From assembly GCA_018970175.1 (NCBI GenBank), contig JAGWWV010000021.1, positions 1-35,452 on the forward strand: 35,452 nucleotides of DNA, read 5' to 3'. Source of the DNA: Acidobacteriota bacterium. Its GTDB lineage: Bacteria; Actinomycetota; Acidimicrobiia; Acidimicrobiales; Ilumatobacteraceae. Position numbers and translations under genes: made by a program. Positions 26,763-34,491 of the stretch are shown in pieces. The notes beneath the pieces are model-generated. The model was not told where the DNA came from. It made no database searches and saw nothing but the letters and a program-made list of their open reading frames with translations. Within the stretch, counting starts at the first letter, position 1; every line of letters begins with the position of its first letter.

Positions 26763-27440
26763 ATGATCCGTCTCGACAACGTGACCAAGGTGTACGGCGC
26801 CGACACGGTGGCCGTGCGCGATGTCAGCTTCGACATCGCGAAGGGCGACTTCGTGTTCCTCGTCGGGCCCTCCGGCTCCGGAAAGTCGACGCTCCTGCGT
26901 CTCATGAGCCGCCAGGAGCGCCCGGAACGCGGTGACGTCTGGATCTCCGGAAAGAACGTGAACGAGATGCCCGACTCACGCGTGCCGTACCTGCGGCGCA
27001 GCATGGGCAACGTCTTCCAGGACTACAAGCTGCTCTCCAACAAGACCGTTTTCGAAAACGTCGCCTTCGCCCTCGAGGTCATCGGCAAGCCGCGCCACGT
27101 CATCAACCAGCAGGTTCCTGCGGTGCTCGAGCTGGTGGGCTTGGCCGACAAGGCCGACCGGTTCCCCGACCAGTTGTCGGGTGGCGAACAGCAGCGCGTG
27201 TCGATCGCCCGGGCCTTTGTCAACCGTCCGCTCATCATGCTCGCCGACGAACCCACCGGAAACCTCGACCCCGCCACGGGCGAGGGAATCATGCAGTTGC
27301 TCGAGGCCATCAACCGCAGCGGCACCACAGTCGTCATGGCCACCCACGACCACCGCATCGTCAACCTCATGCGCAAACGCGTCATTCAGCTCGACCGCGG
27401 TGTGCTTGTCCGCGACCAAGAGCGCGGGGTCTACGAATAA
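26763..27440 (+). CDS. ftsE: Cell division ATP-binding protein FtsE
   Basis: FtsE is the ATPase of the FtsEX complex, which uses ATP-driven conformational change to activate peptidoglycan hydrolases at the septum. The 225-residue protein has Walker [10 protein letters not shown] (35-43), the Q-loop FQDYKLL, the ABC signature LSGGEQQRV (138-146), Walker B and D-loop [14 protein letters not shown] (157-170), and the switch His in MATHDHRIV. These match FtsE rather than lipoprotein or macrolide transporters, and the ftsX partner follows directly with its ATG overlapping the TAA stop in TAATG. Confidence 0.96.
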   Translation: MIRLDNVTKVYGADTVAVRDVSFDIAKGDFVFLVGPSGSGKSTLLRLMSRQERPERGDVWISGKNVNEMPDSRVPYLRRSMGNVFQDYKLLSNKTVFENVAFALEVIGKPRHVINQQVPAVLELVGLADKADRFPDQLSGGEQQRVSIARAFVNRPLIMLADEPTGNLDPATGEGIMQLLEAINRSGTTVVMATHDHRIVNLMRKRVIQLDRGVLVRDQERGVYE

Positions 27441-28345
27441 TGCTGTCGCGTATCGCTTACGCCTTCCGCGAAACGTGGGCCAGTTTCCGGCGCAACCTCA
27501 CGCTCACCGCGGCCGCGGTTCTCACCTCGGCGGTGTCGCTGTTGCTGGTCGGCGTCACTTTCCTTGTCCAGCGCGGATTCGACAACCTGCTCGTGCGCTG
27601 GAAGGGTGACGTCCAGCTGATCGTTTTCATGACCCCCGACGCGACGCCCGAGAACGTCGCCTACGTCGACGGTGTGATTCGTTCGCAGCCCAACGTCATC
27701 GACGTCGCAAAGCTGGCGTACCTCGACAAACCCGCCAGCTACGCCGAGGCACAGCAGCTCTTCGCCGGCGACCCGACGATGCTGTCATTGCTCACGCCCG
27801 AGACGATTCCAACGCAGTTCAAGATCGTCTCTCTGACCGACGATTCCGCACTGCTGCGCAGCCTCGCCGACCAGTACCGCATCCTGCCCAAGGTGCAGGG
27901 TGTCAGCCTGGCGGAAGACGAGTTCGAGGTCATCTCGACGTTGTCGGGCTTCGTGCGCACCGTCACCATCGTCATGTCGCTCGTGCTCCTCGCGGTCGCG
28001 GTGACGCTCATCTGGAACACCATTCGTACCGCGATGTTCGCCAGACGGCGCGAGATCGAGGTGATGAAACTCGTGGGTGCCACCAACTGGTTCATTCGCA
28101 TTCCGTTCATGCTCGAAGGCCTGTTGCACGGTCTCATCGGTGGTGTGCTGTCGTGCGGTGGCCTGTGGGGCCTCAACCGCGCCTGGGAGAGCGGTGTGGC
28201 CGGCTTCAAGCCGGGAACGGGTGTCAGTTCGCTCGTCGTGCCGTCGGGCTACGTGTCGGGAGTGATGATCCTGCTCCTCGCAATCGGCGCACTGGCCGGG
28301 GCCATCGGCTCGGGCATCGCGGCCAGCCGCTTCCTCGACGTCTGA
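27440..28345 (+). CDS. ftsX: Cell division protein FtsX
   Basis: FtsX is the membrane subunit of FtsEX and signals across the membrane to wall hydrolases. The 301-residue protein has a first helix at about 22-48, an external domain of roughly 110 residues (DVQLIVFMTPDATPENV onward), and three more helices in the C-terminal half, with ARRREIEVMKLVGATNWFIRIPFMLEG, the coupling segment typical of FtsX. Four helices and a mid-length external loop match actinobacterial forms that bind the hydrolase RipC. The start overlaps ftsE by one base. In many Actinobacteria smpB follows ftsX; here an enoyl-CoA hydratase gene follows instead. Confidence 0.95.
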   Translation: MLSRIAYAFRETWASFRRNLTLTAAAVLTSAVSLLLVGVTFLVQRGFDNLLVRWKGDVQLIVFMTPDATPENVAYVDGVIRSQPNVIDVAKLAYLDKPASYAEAQQLFAGDPTMLSLLTPETIPTQFKIVSLTDDSALLRSLADQYRILPKVQGVSLAEDEFEVISTLSGFVRTVTIVMSLVLLAVAVTLIWNTIRTAMFARRREIEVMKLVGATNWFIRIPFMLEGLLHGLIGGVLSCGGLWGLNRAWESGVAGFKPGTGVSSLVVPSGYVSGVMILLLAIGALAGAIGSGIAASRFLDV

Positions 28346-28366
28346 CCGTTTGGGGTAGAAATTCCC

Positions 28367-29227
28367 ATGACCTACTCCGACATCCTGTTCGACGTCGCCG
28401 ACGGCATCGCCACCATCACGTTGAATCGCCCCGATGCGATGAATTCGTTCACCAATCAAATGGCGCGCGACCTGCGGGCTGCATTCGACGAGGTCGATAC
28501 GAACGACGACATCCGCGTGGTGATCGTCACCGGAAGCGGCAGGGCGTTCTGTGCAGGTGCCGATCTATCGTCGGGTGGCAGCACGTTCGCGAAGGGTGGA
28601 AGCGATGAAGCGCCGCGTGGGGGAGTCGTGCGCGACGGCGGCGGGTTGGTGTCGCTGCGCGTGTTCGACTGCAAAAAGCCCGTGATCGCCGCCATCAACG
28701 GTGCAGCAGTCGGCGTGGGCATCACAATGACTCTTCCGATGGACATCCGTCTCGCCAGCACGAAGGCGAAGATTGGTTTCGTGTTCGCCAAGCGCGGGAT
28801 CGTTCCCGAGGCCTGCTCGTCGTGGTTCCTGCCGCGTCTGGTCGGCATCTCACGGGCCGCGGAATGGGTCTACACCGGACGTCTCTTGACGGCGGACGAG
28901 GCACTGGCCGGTGGTTTGGTCCGCAGTGTGCACGAGCCCGACGACCTGATGCCGGCGGCGGTTGCGATCGCGCGCGAGATTGCCGACAACACTGCACCGG
29001 TGTCGGTGGCCCTGTCGCGACAGATGATGTGGCGCATGTTGGGCGCCGATCATCCGATGGAGGCCCACCGCGTCGACAGTCGTGGGATTCAGGCCCGGGG
29101 TCGCACGGCGGATGCGAAAGAGGGTGTCGAGAGCTTCCTGGAGAAGCGACCGGCACGGTTCCCCGACAAGGTGAGCGACGGCCTGCCCGAGATCTTCCCG
29201 GGCTGGGTCGACCCGGAATTCTCCTGA
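28367..29227 (+). CDS. Enoyl-CoA hydratase/isomerase family protein
   Basis: The 286-residue protein has the crotonase fold markers TITLNRPDAMNSF, RAFCAGADLSSGG (first oxyanion-hole segment), ITMTLPMDIRLAS and FAKRGIVPEACSSWFLPRLVG, with Glu in the second catalytic region, followed by the usual helix AAEWVYTGRLLTADEALAGGLV. It should act on acyl-CoA thioesters, most likely hydrating 2-enoyl-CoA in fatty acid breakdown. Other crotonase reactions cannot be excluded. A TAGAAA hexamer lies only five bases before ATG 28367, a weaker version of the window's common -10 pattern. The globin gene follows after 18 bases. Confidence 0.88.
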   Translation: MTYSDILFDVADGIATITLNRPDAMNSFTNQMARDLRAAFDEVDTNDDIRVVIVTGSGRAFCAGADLSSGGSTFAKGGSDEAPRGGVVRDGGGLVSLRVFDCKKPVIAAINGAAVGVGITMTLPMDIRLASTKAKIGFVFAKRGIVPEACSSWFLPRLVGISRAAEWVYTGRLLTADEALAGGLVRSVHEPDDLMPAAVAIAREIADNTAPVSVALSRQMMWRMLGADHPMEAHRVDSRGIQARGRTADAKEGVESFLEKRPARFPDKVSDGLPEIFPGWVDPEFS

Positions 29228-29245
29228 CGCGATGAACAACACGAA

Positions 29246-29653
29246 ATGAGCAGCGACGAGCCCACCGTGTACGACGTCGTCGGCGGATTGGACTTCTTCG
29301 TCGCGTTGGCCGACCGCTTCTACGACCGAGTCCGTGACGACGCGGTGTTGTTGCCGCTGTATCCGGAGCCCGAAGACCTGCCGGCTGCCTCGCGGAGGCT
29401 GGCGTTGTTTCTGGCCCAGTACTGGGGTGGGCCGCACACCTATAGCGAGGAGCGCGGTCACCCGATGTTGCGTGCCCGCCACAACCCTTACGTCATCGGC
29501 GCCCTGGAACGCGACCACTGGTTGGTGTGCATGTTGAGTGCCGTCAATGAGCTCGTCGACAACGACGACGTTCGTGCCCGGATGACCGACTACTTCGTGA
29601 AGGCGGCCGAGCACCTGCGCAACGATCAGCCGTTGCGCCTCGTCAAGCCGTAA
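29246..29653 (+). CDS. glbO: Group II truncated haemoglobin
   Basis: The 135-residue protein fits the TrHbO group: FYDRV with Tyr26 at B10, the PLYP turn with Tyr39 near CD1, LALFLAQYWGGPHTYSEERGHPML, RARHNPYVI with His79 as the proximal F8 haem ligand, and ERDHWLVCM with Trp92 at G8. These are the group II markers, which favour tight oxygen binding and redox or NO/peroxide chemistry over storage. Physiological role is not settled even in mycobacteria. No membrane or signal segment is present, so it is cytoplasmic. Its last 28 bases overlap the end of the convergent methyltransferase gene. Confidence 0.93.
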   Translation: MSSDEPTVYDVVGGLDFFVALADRFYDRVRDDAVLLPLYPEPEDLPAASRRLALFLAQYWGGPHTYSEERGHPMLRARHNPYVIGALERDHWLVCMLSAVNELVDNDDVRARMTDYFVKAAEHLRNDQPLRLVKP

Positions 29654-30441
29654 CACGCCACGGCCGCCGCCGCCGCGACGTTGAGCGAATCGACCCCGGC
29701 CGCCATCGGAATGCGCACGCGGTGGCCGGCGAGGCGCATCCAGTCGTCGGACAGTCCGTCGCGTTCGGAACCGAGCACGAGAGCAACGCGGCGACCGGCT
29801 TTCACGCCGGAGAGATCGACGGCGTCGGACGCAGGGGTCATCGCGTACGAATCGAAGCCCGCACTGCGCAGGGTGGCGAAGAGTTCCTCGGCATCGCCTG
29901 TGCGGGCGATGTCGAGCTGGAAGGTGGTTCCCATGGCGACGCGCAACGCGCGTCGGGCGAACGGGTCGGACGACTCACCGTCGAGTACGAGTCCGGTGAA
30001 GCCGAATGCGGCTGCACTGCGGACGATGGCGCCGACGTTGGTCGGGTTGTCGACCTGGCTGAGAATGATGATGCGATCGTTCCGGGCGATGAGCTCGGAG
30101 TGGTCGACCAGCGGCGGCTTGGGGAAAAGCGCAACGATGGGCAGGGCGACACCGAGTCCCGTGGCCGCCTTGCGTGTGGCTTCGTCGGCCGTGACGACGG
30201 TGGCCGTCGAGAGGTGATCGCCGATTCCTTCGAGAGTGGGCAGTGCCGCTTCGTCGCAGATGATGAGCTCGGGCACGTGGCCCACCTCGAGTGCTCGCAT
30301 CACCACGAGGTCGCCTTCGGCGACAAACTTGGCATCCGTGCGCTCTCCACGCCGGTGGAGGCGTGTGTTCAACTGCCGTTCGCGTAGCCGGAAGGCGTCG
30401 AATGCGGGGTCATCGGCCCCGGATGCCGGACGAACGTTCAG
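29626..30441 (-). CDS. SpoU/TrmH family RNA 2'-O-methyltransferase, non-standard start
   Basis: SPOUT enzymes of this type methylate 2'-hydroxyls of rRNA or tRNA with SAM. The conserved C-terminal knot is clear: ILSQVDNPTNVGAIVRSAAAFGFTG, VALVLGSERDGLSD and IPMAAGVDSLNVAAAAAV. The N-terminal substrate-binding domain begins with ADDPAFDAFRLRERQL and AKFVAEGDLVV, so translation must start near 30440, yet no ATG, GTG or TTG lies there in frame. CTG 30441 overlaps the menB stop as CTGA, just like the ATGA overlaps elsewhere in the window, and would give 271 residues. TTG 30372 would lose part of that domain. The exact RNA target is unknown. The protein is cytoplasmic. Confidence 0.8.
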   Translation of the reverse strand: MNVRPASGADDPAFDAFRLRERQLNTRLHRRGERTDAKFVAEGDLVVMRALEVGHVPELIICDEAALPTLEGIGDHLSTATVVTADEATRKAATGLGVALPIVALFPKPPLVDHSELIARNDRIIILSQVDNPTNVGAIVRSAAAFGFTGLVLDGESSDPFARRALRVAMGTTFQLDIARTGDAEELFATLRSAGFDSYAMTPASDAVDLSGVKAGRRVALVLGSERDGLSDDWMRLAGHRVRIPMAAGVDSLNVAAAAAVACYGLTRRNG

Positions 30442-31340
30442 TAGTACCAGGGGAAAGCCGACCAGTCGGGATCGCGCTTCTCGAGGAACGAGTTGCGTCC
30501 CTCGGCCGCTTCGTCGGTCATGTAGGCGAGGCGGGTTGCTTCGCCGGCGAAGACCTGCTGGCCAACCAGGCCATCGTCGATCAGGTTGAACGAGAACTTC
30601 AGCATGCGCTGTGCAGTGGGGCTCTTGCCGTTCACTTCCTTCGCCCACTGCAGGGCAGTCACTTCGAGGTCGTCGTGGTCGACGACGGCGTTCACCATGC
30701 CCATGCGGTGTGCATCGTCGGCGGAGTATTCGCGGCCGAGGAAGAAGATCTCGCGTGCGAATTTCTGCCCGACCTGACGTGCGAGGTACGCCGAGCCGTA
30801 GCCACCGTCGAAGCTCGCGACATCCGCGTCGGTTTGTTTGAAGCGTGCGTGCTGCCGTGATGCGATGGTGAGGTCGGACACCACGTGGAGGCTGTGGCCG
30901 CCGCCGGCCGCCCAGCCGGGCACCACGCAGATGACCACCTTGGGCATGAAGCGAATGAGACGCTGCACCTCGAGAATGTGGAGACGTCCCGTGCGCGCGG
31001 GGTCGCTGGCCGCGAGGGAGTTGCCGTCGGCGTACTGGTATCCGGCTCGACCGCGAATGCGCTGGTCGCCTCCGCTGCAAAAGGCCCATCCGCCGTCCTT
31101 GGGCGAGGGTCCGTTGCCCGTGAGGATGACGCAGCCGACATTGCTCGTCTGTCGTGCGTGATCGAGCGCCGTGAAGAGTTCGTCGACGGTGTGCGGGCGG
31201 AATGCGTTGCGCACCTCGGGTCGGTTGAACGCGATGCGCACCGTGCCGTGTTCCTTGGCGCGGTGGTAGGTGATGTCGGTGAAGTCGAAGCCCGCCACCT
31301 GTGTCCAGCGGTCCGGGTCGAAGATCTGTGAGACGGTCAC
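30438..31340 (-). CDS. menB: 1,4-dihydroxy-2-naphthoyl-CoA synthase
   Basis: MenB closes the second ring of menaquinone from o-succinylbenzoyl-CoA. The 300-residue protein carries the MenB-specific segments ITYHRAKEHGTVRIAFNRPE, NGPSPKDGGWAFCSGGDQ, IRGRAGYQY and DVASFDGGYGSAYLAR, and ends in DWSAFPWYY, the C-terminal tail that completes the neighbouring active site. These separate it from other crotonases, such as the one at 28367. Translation starts at GTG 31340. It belongs to a minus-strand group with the ABM protein upstream (25 bases away) and the methyltransferase downstream; other men genes are not in this window. Confidence 0.94.
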   Translation of the reverse strand: MTVSQIFDPDRWTQVAGFDFTDITYHRAKEHGTVRIAFNRPEVRNAFRPHTVDELFTALDHARQTSNVGCVILTGNGPSPKDGGWAFCSGGDQRIRGRAGYQYADGNSLAASDPARTGRLHILEVQRLIRFMPKVVICVVPGWAAGGGHSLHVVSDLTIASRQHARFKQTDADVASFDGGYGSAYLARQVGQKFAREIFFLGREYSADDAHRMGMVNAVVDHDDLEVTALQWAKEVNGKSPTAQRMLKFSFNLIDDGLVGQQVFAGEATRLAYMTDEAAEGRNSFLEKRDPDWSAFPWYY

Positions 31341-31365
31341 GGCACAAGTGTGCCGAGGTTTTTCG

Positions 31366-31773
31366 CTATTTGCGCATTCCCAGCCACCACGCCGCGACCT
31401 GCGCGGGCATCCGCTCGTGGTAGGCCTTCCACAGATCCGAGGCTCCGTCGATGAGCGGCTGCATGTTCGTCGCCGGCAGCGGGCTTGCGGTCGTGATGGG
31501 ATCGAGCCACTCGAGCTTGAAGTCGGTGAAGATGCCCGTCATCTTCTTCGCGTCGGTTTCGTGGTGGTCGGACGTCTGGTGTTCGAGGAACGCGTTGTAG
31601 TCCTCGAAGGCGAGAAGGCCGTAGTAGGTGTTGGGGGCCGCTCCGCGCCAGTACTCGTAGCGAATGACGCGCTTTTCGTTGTCGTGCGTGGCCTTCACGA
31701 GGCGTTCGGCGAGGTCCTCGAACTCTCGTTCCTTGCCGGGCTTGACGGTGATGTGCGCGAGGATCGTTGCCAT
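31366..31773 (-). CDS. Antibiotic biosynthesis monooxygenase (ABM) domain protein
   Basis: The 135-residue product begins MATILAHITVKPGKEREFED, with the typical first strand and helix of the dimeric alpha-beta barrel ABM fold, followed by YEYWRGAAPNTYYGLLAFEDYNAFLEHQTSDHHE, in which the second strand and the 'F..H..s..H' helix are recognisable. Family members include quinol monooxygenases and haem-degrading enzymes, but many have no known activity. The C-terminal 45 residues (from DFKLEWLDP) lie beyond the usual 95-residue domain. Being next to menB, a quinone-related role is tempting but unproven. ATG 31773 is supported by a -10 hexamer six bases before it. Confidence 0.75.
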   Translation of the reverse strand: MATILAHITVKPGKEREFEDLAERLVKATHDNEKRVIRYEYWRGAAPNTYYGLLAFEDYNAFLEHQTSDHHETDAKKMTGIFTDFKLEWLDPITTASPLPATNMQPLIDGASDLWKAYHERMPAQVAAWWLGMRK

Positions 31774-31779
31774 GTGCCC

Positions 31780-31785
31780 ACAGTA
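31780..31785 (-). promoter_or_regulatory. -10 element TACTGT, leaderless start of the ABM gene
   Basis: On the minus strand TACTGT is six bases before ATG 31773, giving the ABM-menB-methyltransferase group a promoter separate from kynureninase. Confidence 0.45.
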
Positions 31786-31816
31786 GTGCCGTCGGCGGCC
31801 CTCAATTCACGGGCGC

Positions 31817-33013
31817 CTATTTCACGAGTGTCAGTTCGCGGATCAGTTGCGCGACATCGGCGAACCGAAGAAAGAGGGGACTGAAGGCGACGCGGATCAC
31901 ATTGGGTGGTCGGAAGTCGACGATGAGGCCCCGCGAGATGAGTTCCTTCGACATCCGTTCGGCATCGGGGTGCAGAAGAGCGATGTGGCCGCCGCGCTGC
32001 GCCCCGTCGCGTCGCGAGCCCAGTGAGAAGTCGCCACCGTCGAGGAACGCGTCGAAGCCTTCGACGAAAAAGTCCCCGAGGCCGATGCACGTCGTGCGCA
32101 GGTCGTCGATGGGGTATTGGGTGACGACGCCGAGCGCAGCGTGCATTGCCTTCATCGAAAGCACGTGGGTCGTGCCACTCGAGAACCTGGAAATTCCCGC
32201 CGCGGGTCGGTACGCATCTTCGAAGGCGAAGGGTTCGGCGTGCCCGAACCATCCGGGGATCGGCTGGTCGACCGACCCGATGATGCGCGGGGCGGCGTAC
32301 ATGTAGGCGGGCGCACCCGGCCCGCCGTTCAGGTACTTGTACCCGCAGCCAACCGCAAAGTCGACGTCGTTCGCGAACACGTCGCATTTCACCGCACCCG
32401 CCGCGTGGGCGAGGTCCCACACCGTGAGGATGCAGTGCTCGTGCGCGGCGGCGGTGACCGCCCGAACGTCGTGAAGGTCGGCCGACCGGTAGTCGATCAT
32501 CGATGCCGTCATCACAGCGACGTCGTCGGCGAACCGCGCCGGCATGTCGGTGACCTCGATTTCGACGAATTCGAGACCGTGGAGGTCGGCCACACTGCGC
32601 GCGACGTAACGGTCGGTCGGAAAGTTGCGGGAATCGCACAGCAAGACCCGCCGTGTCGGTGACTGGTTGATGCGCGCCGCGGCGGACAGCACCTTGAACA
32701 GGGCGACCGAGGTCGAGTCACCGGCGACGACAGAACCCTCCGGTGCGCCGATGACGCGGCCGACGAGGTTTCCCGTCGACGCAGCGAGGTCGAGCCAGTC
32801 GCCGTCGTGCCATGTTCGAACGAGACCGTTGCGCCACTCGTCGTCGAGCGTGTTCACGACCGCGGCCCGTGCCGCGTGTGTGAGCGGGCCGAGCGAGTTG
32901 CCGAGGAAGTAGATCTCGCCGTCGGGAAGATCGAAGTGCCGACGGGCGGTTGCCAGTGGATTCCCTTCATCAAGCTGTGCGGCGCGTCGGTCGAAGTCGT
33001 CGAGTGTGGTCAT
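31817..33013 (-). CDS. kynU: Kynureninase
   Basis: Kynureninase is a PLP enzyme that splits L-kynurenine into anthranilate and alanine. From ATG 33013 the protein has 398 residues, with FLGNSLG (37-43), NFPTDRYVA (130-138), VWDLAHAAGA (199-208) holding the PLP-nitrogen Asp200, and GCGYKYLNGGPGAPA (222-236) with Lys226 as the PLP lysine. This spacing is diagnostic. The frame continues upstream to 33058 but would then overlap the formamidase gene; MTTLDDFDRRAAQLD is the normal beginning. It lies ten bases after the formamidase stop, so the two enzymes work in sequence from one transcript. No tryptophan 2,3-dioxygenase gene is present in the window. Confidence 0.93.
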   Translation of the reverse strand: MTTLDDFDRRAAQLDEGNPLATARRHFDLPDGEIYFLGNSLGPLTHAARAAVVNTLDDEWRNGLVRTWHDGDWLDLAASTGNLVGRVIGAPEGSVVAGDSTSVALFKVLSAAARINQSPTRRVLLCDSRNFPTDRYVARSVADLHGLEFVEIEVTDMPARFADDVAVMTASMIDYRSADLHDVRAVTAAAHEHCILTVWDLAHAAGAVKCDVFANDVDFAVGCGYKYLNGGPGAPAYMYAAPRIIGSVDQPIPGWFGHAEPFAFEDAYRPAAGISRFSSGTTHVLSMKAMHAALGVVTQYPIDDLRTTCIGLGDFFVEGFDAFLDGGDFSLGSRRDGAQRGGHIALLHPDAERMSKELISRGLIVDFRPPNVIRVAFSPLFLRFADVAQLIRELTLVK

Positions 33014-33023
33014 GGTTGGTTGG

Positions 33024-33845
33024 TCAGCCCCGCAACAGTCCGATGGTGGTATCGCCAAGGTCGGTACCCGGTGTCACCAGATCGTAAATCAAATCGAAGT
33101 GATCGCGTCCCGCGACGGTGCGACACGTTGCGTCGACGCCCGCCGTTCGCAGCTTGTCGACGTACGCGCTGCTCTGCGCCTTGAAAGTCGCGGTTTCCTC
33201 GTCGCCGACGAATGCACGAACGGCGGGGATAGGTGAAACCCTTGCGTGTGCCGGGCTCAACCTCACCGCGTCGGGAACCGTGAGGCCGAGCGGCTCGTTC
33301 ACCGTGGTGGGCACGATCGGTCGCAGGTCGAACACGCCACTCAACAGCACGGCGGCGCTGCACCGGGATGGTTGGGGATTGGCGGTGGTGACCATGGCAG
33401 CGAGGTGTCCGCCGGCAGAGGAACCGGCCACGACGACGCGCGTCGGTGCGAGACCCGACGAGTCGATCAGCCAGTCCATCGCGGTGCGGCACTGCATGAC
33501 GATTCGCTCGAGTGTGGCGGTCGGGGCGAGCGTGTAGTTCACGCTCGCAAACGAGAATCCCAGGTCGAGCGCATCGGCTGCCCACATCGAGCACTCGTCG
33601 GCCGACAGCGCCTTCCAGTAGCCGCCGTGAATGAAGACGAGCAACGGGGCCGAGGCCTCGGTCCGAGCGAGAACCACGTATTCGTCGGCGCCGGGGCCGT
33701 ACGTCTCGCGACGGATCCTGTCGCCGAGGGAGCCGAGGGTCGCGGCGCTGCGCCGCGCGTAGTCGTCGATGTACCACGGCGCGGGGTGTTTGGCGACCGA
33801 ACTCGGCGAGTACTCGGCCTCGAGATCGTCTGGTTCAGTCGGCAT
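33024..33845 (-). CDS. Alpha/beta hydrolase, probable kynurenine formamidase
   Basis: The 273-residue protein has the HGGYW oxyanion motif (73-77), nucleophile elbow GSSAG with Ser143, Asp215 in FVGDEET and His249 in GRDHFDLI, a full catalytic triad of the hormone-sensitive-lipase/arylformamidase type. The N-terminal EYSPS...WYIDDYARRS resembles that of animal and bacterial kynurenine formamidases of the alpha/beta type, distinct from the metal-dependent KynB. Because kynureninase follows directly, N-formyl-L-kynurenine is the likely substrate. The start overlaps the end of the SWEET-like gene by 11 bases. A general carboxylesterase is the main alternative. Confidence 0.85.
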   Translation of the reverse strand: MPTEPDDLEAEYSPSSVAKHPAPWYIDDYARRSAATLGSLGDRIRRETYGPGADEYVVLARTEASAPLLVFIHGGYWKALSADECSMWAADALDLGFSFASVNYTLAPTATLERIVMQCRTAMDWLIDSSGLAPTRVVVAGSSAGGHLAAMVTTANPQPSRCSAAVLLSGVFDLRPIVPTTVNEPLGLTVPDAVRLSPAHARVSPIPAVRAFVGDEETATFKAQSSAYVDKLRTAGVDATCRTVAGRDHFDLIYDLVTPGTDLGDTTIGLLRG

Positions 33846-34440
33846 GGACGGGAACGTGCGCCGTGCGGCGCTGCGAGGCGCGTGCCTTCACCACGATGAG
33901 CGCCGAGCAGGGGATGACGAGCACGTTCGGCAGCCACACGAGGGTGTCGCCGATGGTGAGGCCGTAGCTGAGCCATGCGCAACACGTGACGAAGAGAAGT
34001 GAATTGCTGGAGACTGACACGCCGTTCAGGTCGGGGTCGCGGAGGACCTTGACCGTTTGGGGAAGCACCGACAGAGCGCCGACGCCAAAGGCGAGGATTC
34101 CGACGAGCGAAGTCGACACCGAGGCGGTGATGAATCCGACGCCGAGCACAACGGTGATCACGGTCGACAACACGGTGCGTGACAGCACGCCGTGGCGTGT
34201 CATGGCGACACCCAGCAGGGCGATCGCCACCGCCAACAAAAGGTTCGAGCCGAACAGCGGAATGTCGGTTTGGGCCAGTCCGTACACGGCCCAGAGGATC
34301 GACCCGGACATTCCCTGCAGTGCGCCGAGGGGGGCGAGTCCTTCGACGGTGTCGTTGCGGTAGACGCGGAAGACCTGCGGCCAGATGAAGAGCATCGACA
34401 GGGTGGAAGCAACGATGCCGAGCAGGTTCTGGAGGGTCAC
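33835..34440 (-). CDS. Seven-helix SWEET/PQ-loop membrane transporter
   Basis: The 201-residue protein has seven membrane helices in two related halves joined by one linking helix (about 90-108). Half one carries PQ at 21-22 in WPQVFRVYRND, W50 in ILWAVYGL and Asn66; half two carries PQ at 127-128 in LPQTVKVLRD, W156 in AWLSYGL and Asn172 in LPNVL. The paired Pro-Gln, Trp and Asn positions are those that form the sugar path in SWEETs and SemiSWEETs. Bacterial relatives are usually single three-helix units, so this is an internally duplicated form. Its overlap with the formamidase gene suggests co-transcription. Substrate is unknown: sugar, or an amino acid or tryptophan-pathway compound as in PQ-loop transporters. 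GTG 34440 is the start. Confidence 0.82.
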   Translation of the reverse strand: MTLQNLLGIVASTLSMLFIWPQVFRVYRNDTVEGLAPLGALQGMSGSILWAVYGLAQTDIPLFGSNLLLAVAIALLGVAMTRHGVLSRTVLSTVITVVLGVGFITASVSTSLVGILAFGVGALSVLPQTVKVLRDPDLNGVSVSSNSLLFVTCCAWLSYGLTIGDTLVWLPNVLVIPCSALIVVKARASQRRTAHVPVHAD

Positions 34441-34479
34441 TCGTCAAGTCTGCCCGACGAATGCCGTGAGAGGGCGAAC

Positions 34480-34485
34480 TAGTCT
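34480..34485 (+). promoter_or_regulatory. -10 element TAGTCT, leaderless start of the SCO6745-like gene
   Basis: TAGTCT is six bases before ATG 34492, in the 51-base divergent gap from the SWEET-like gene. Confidence 0.5.
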
Positions 34486-34491
34486 CGCGAT

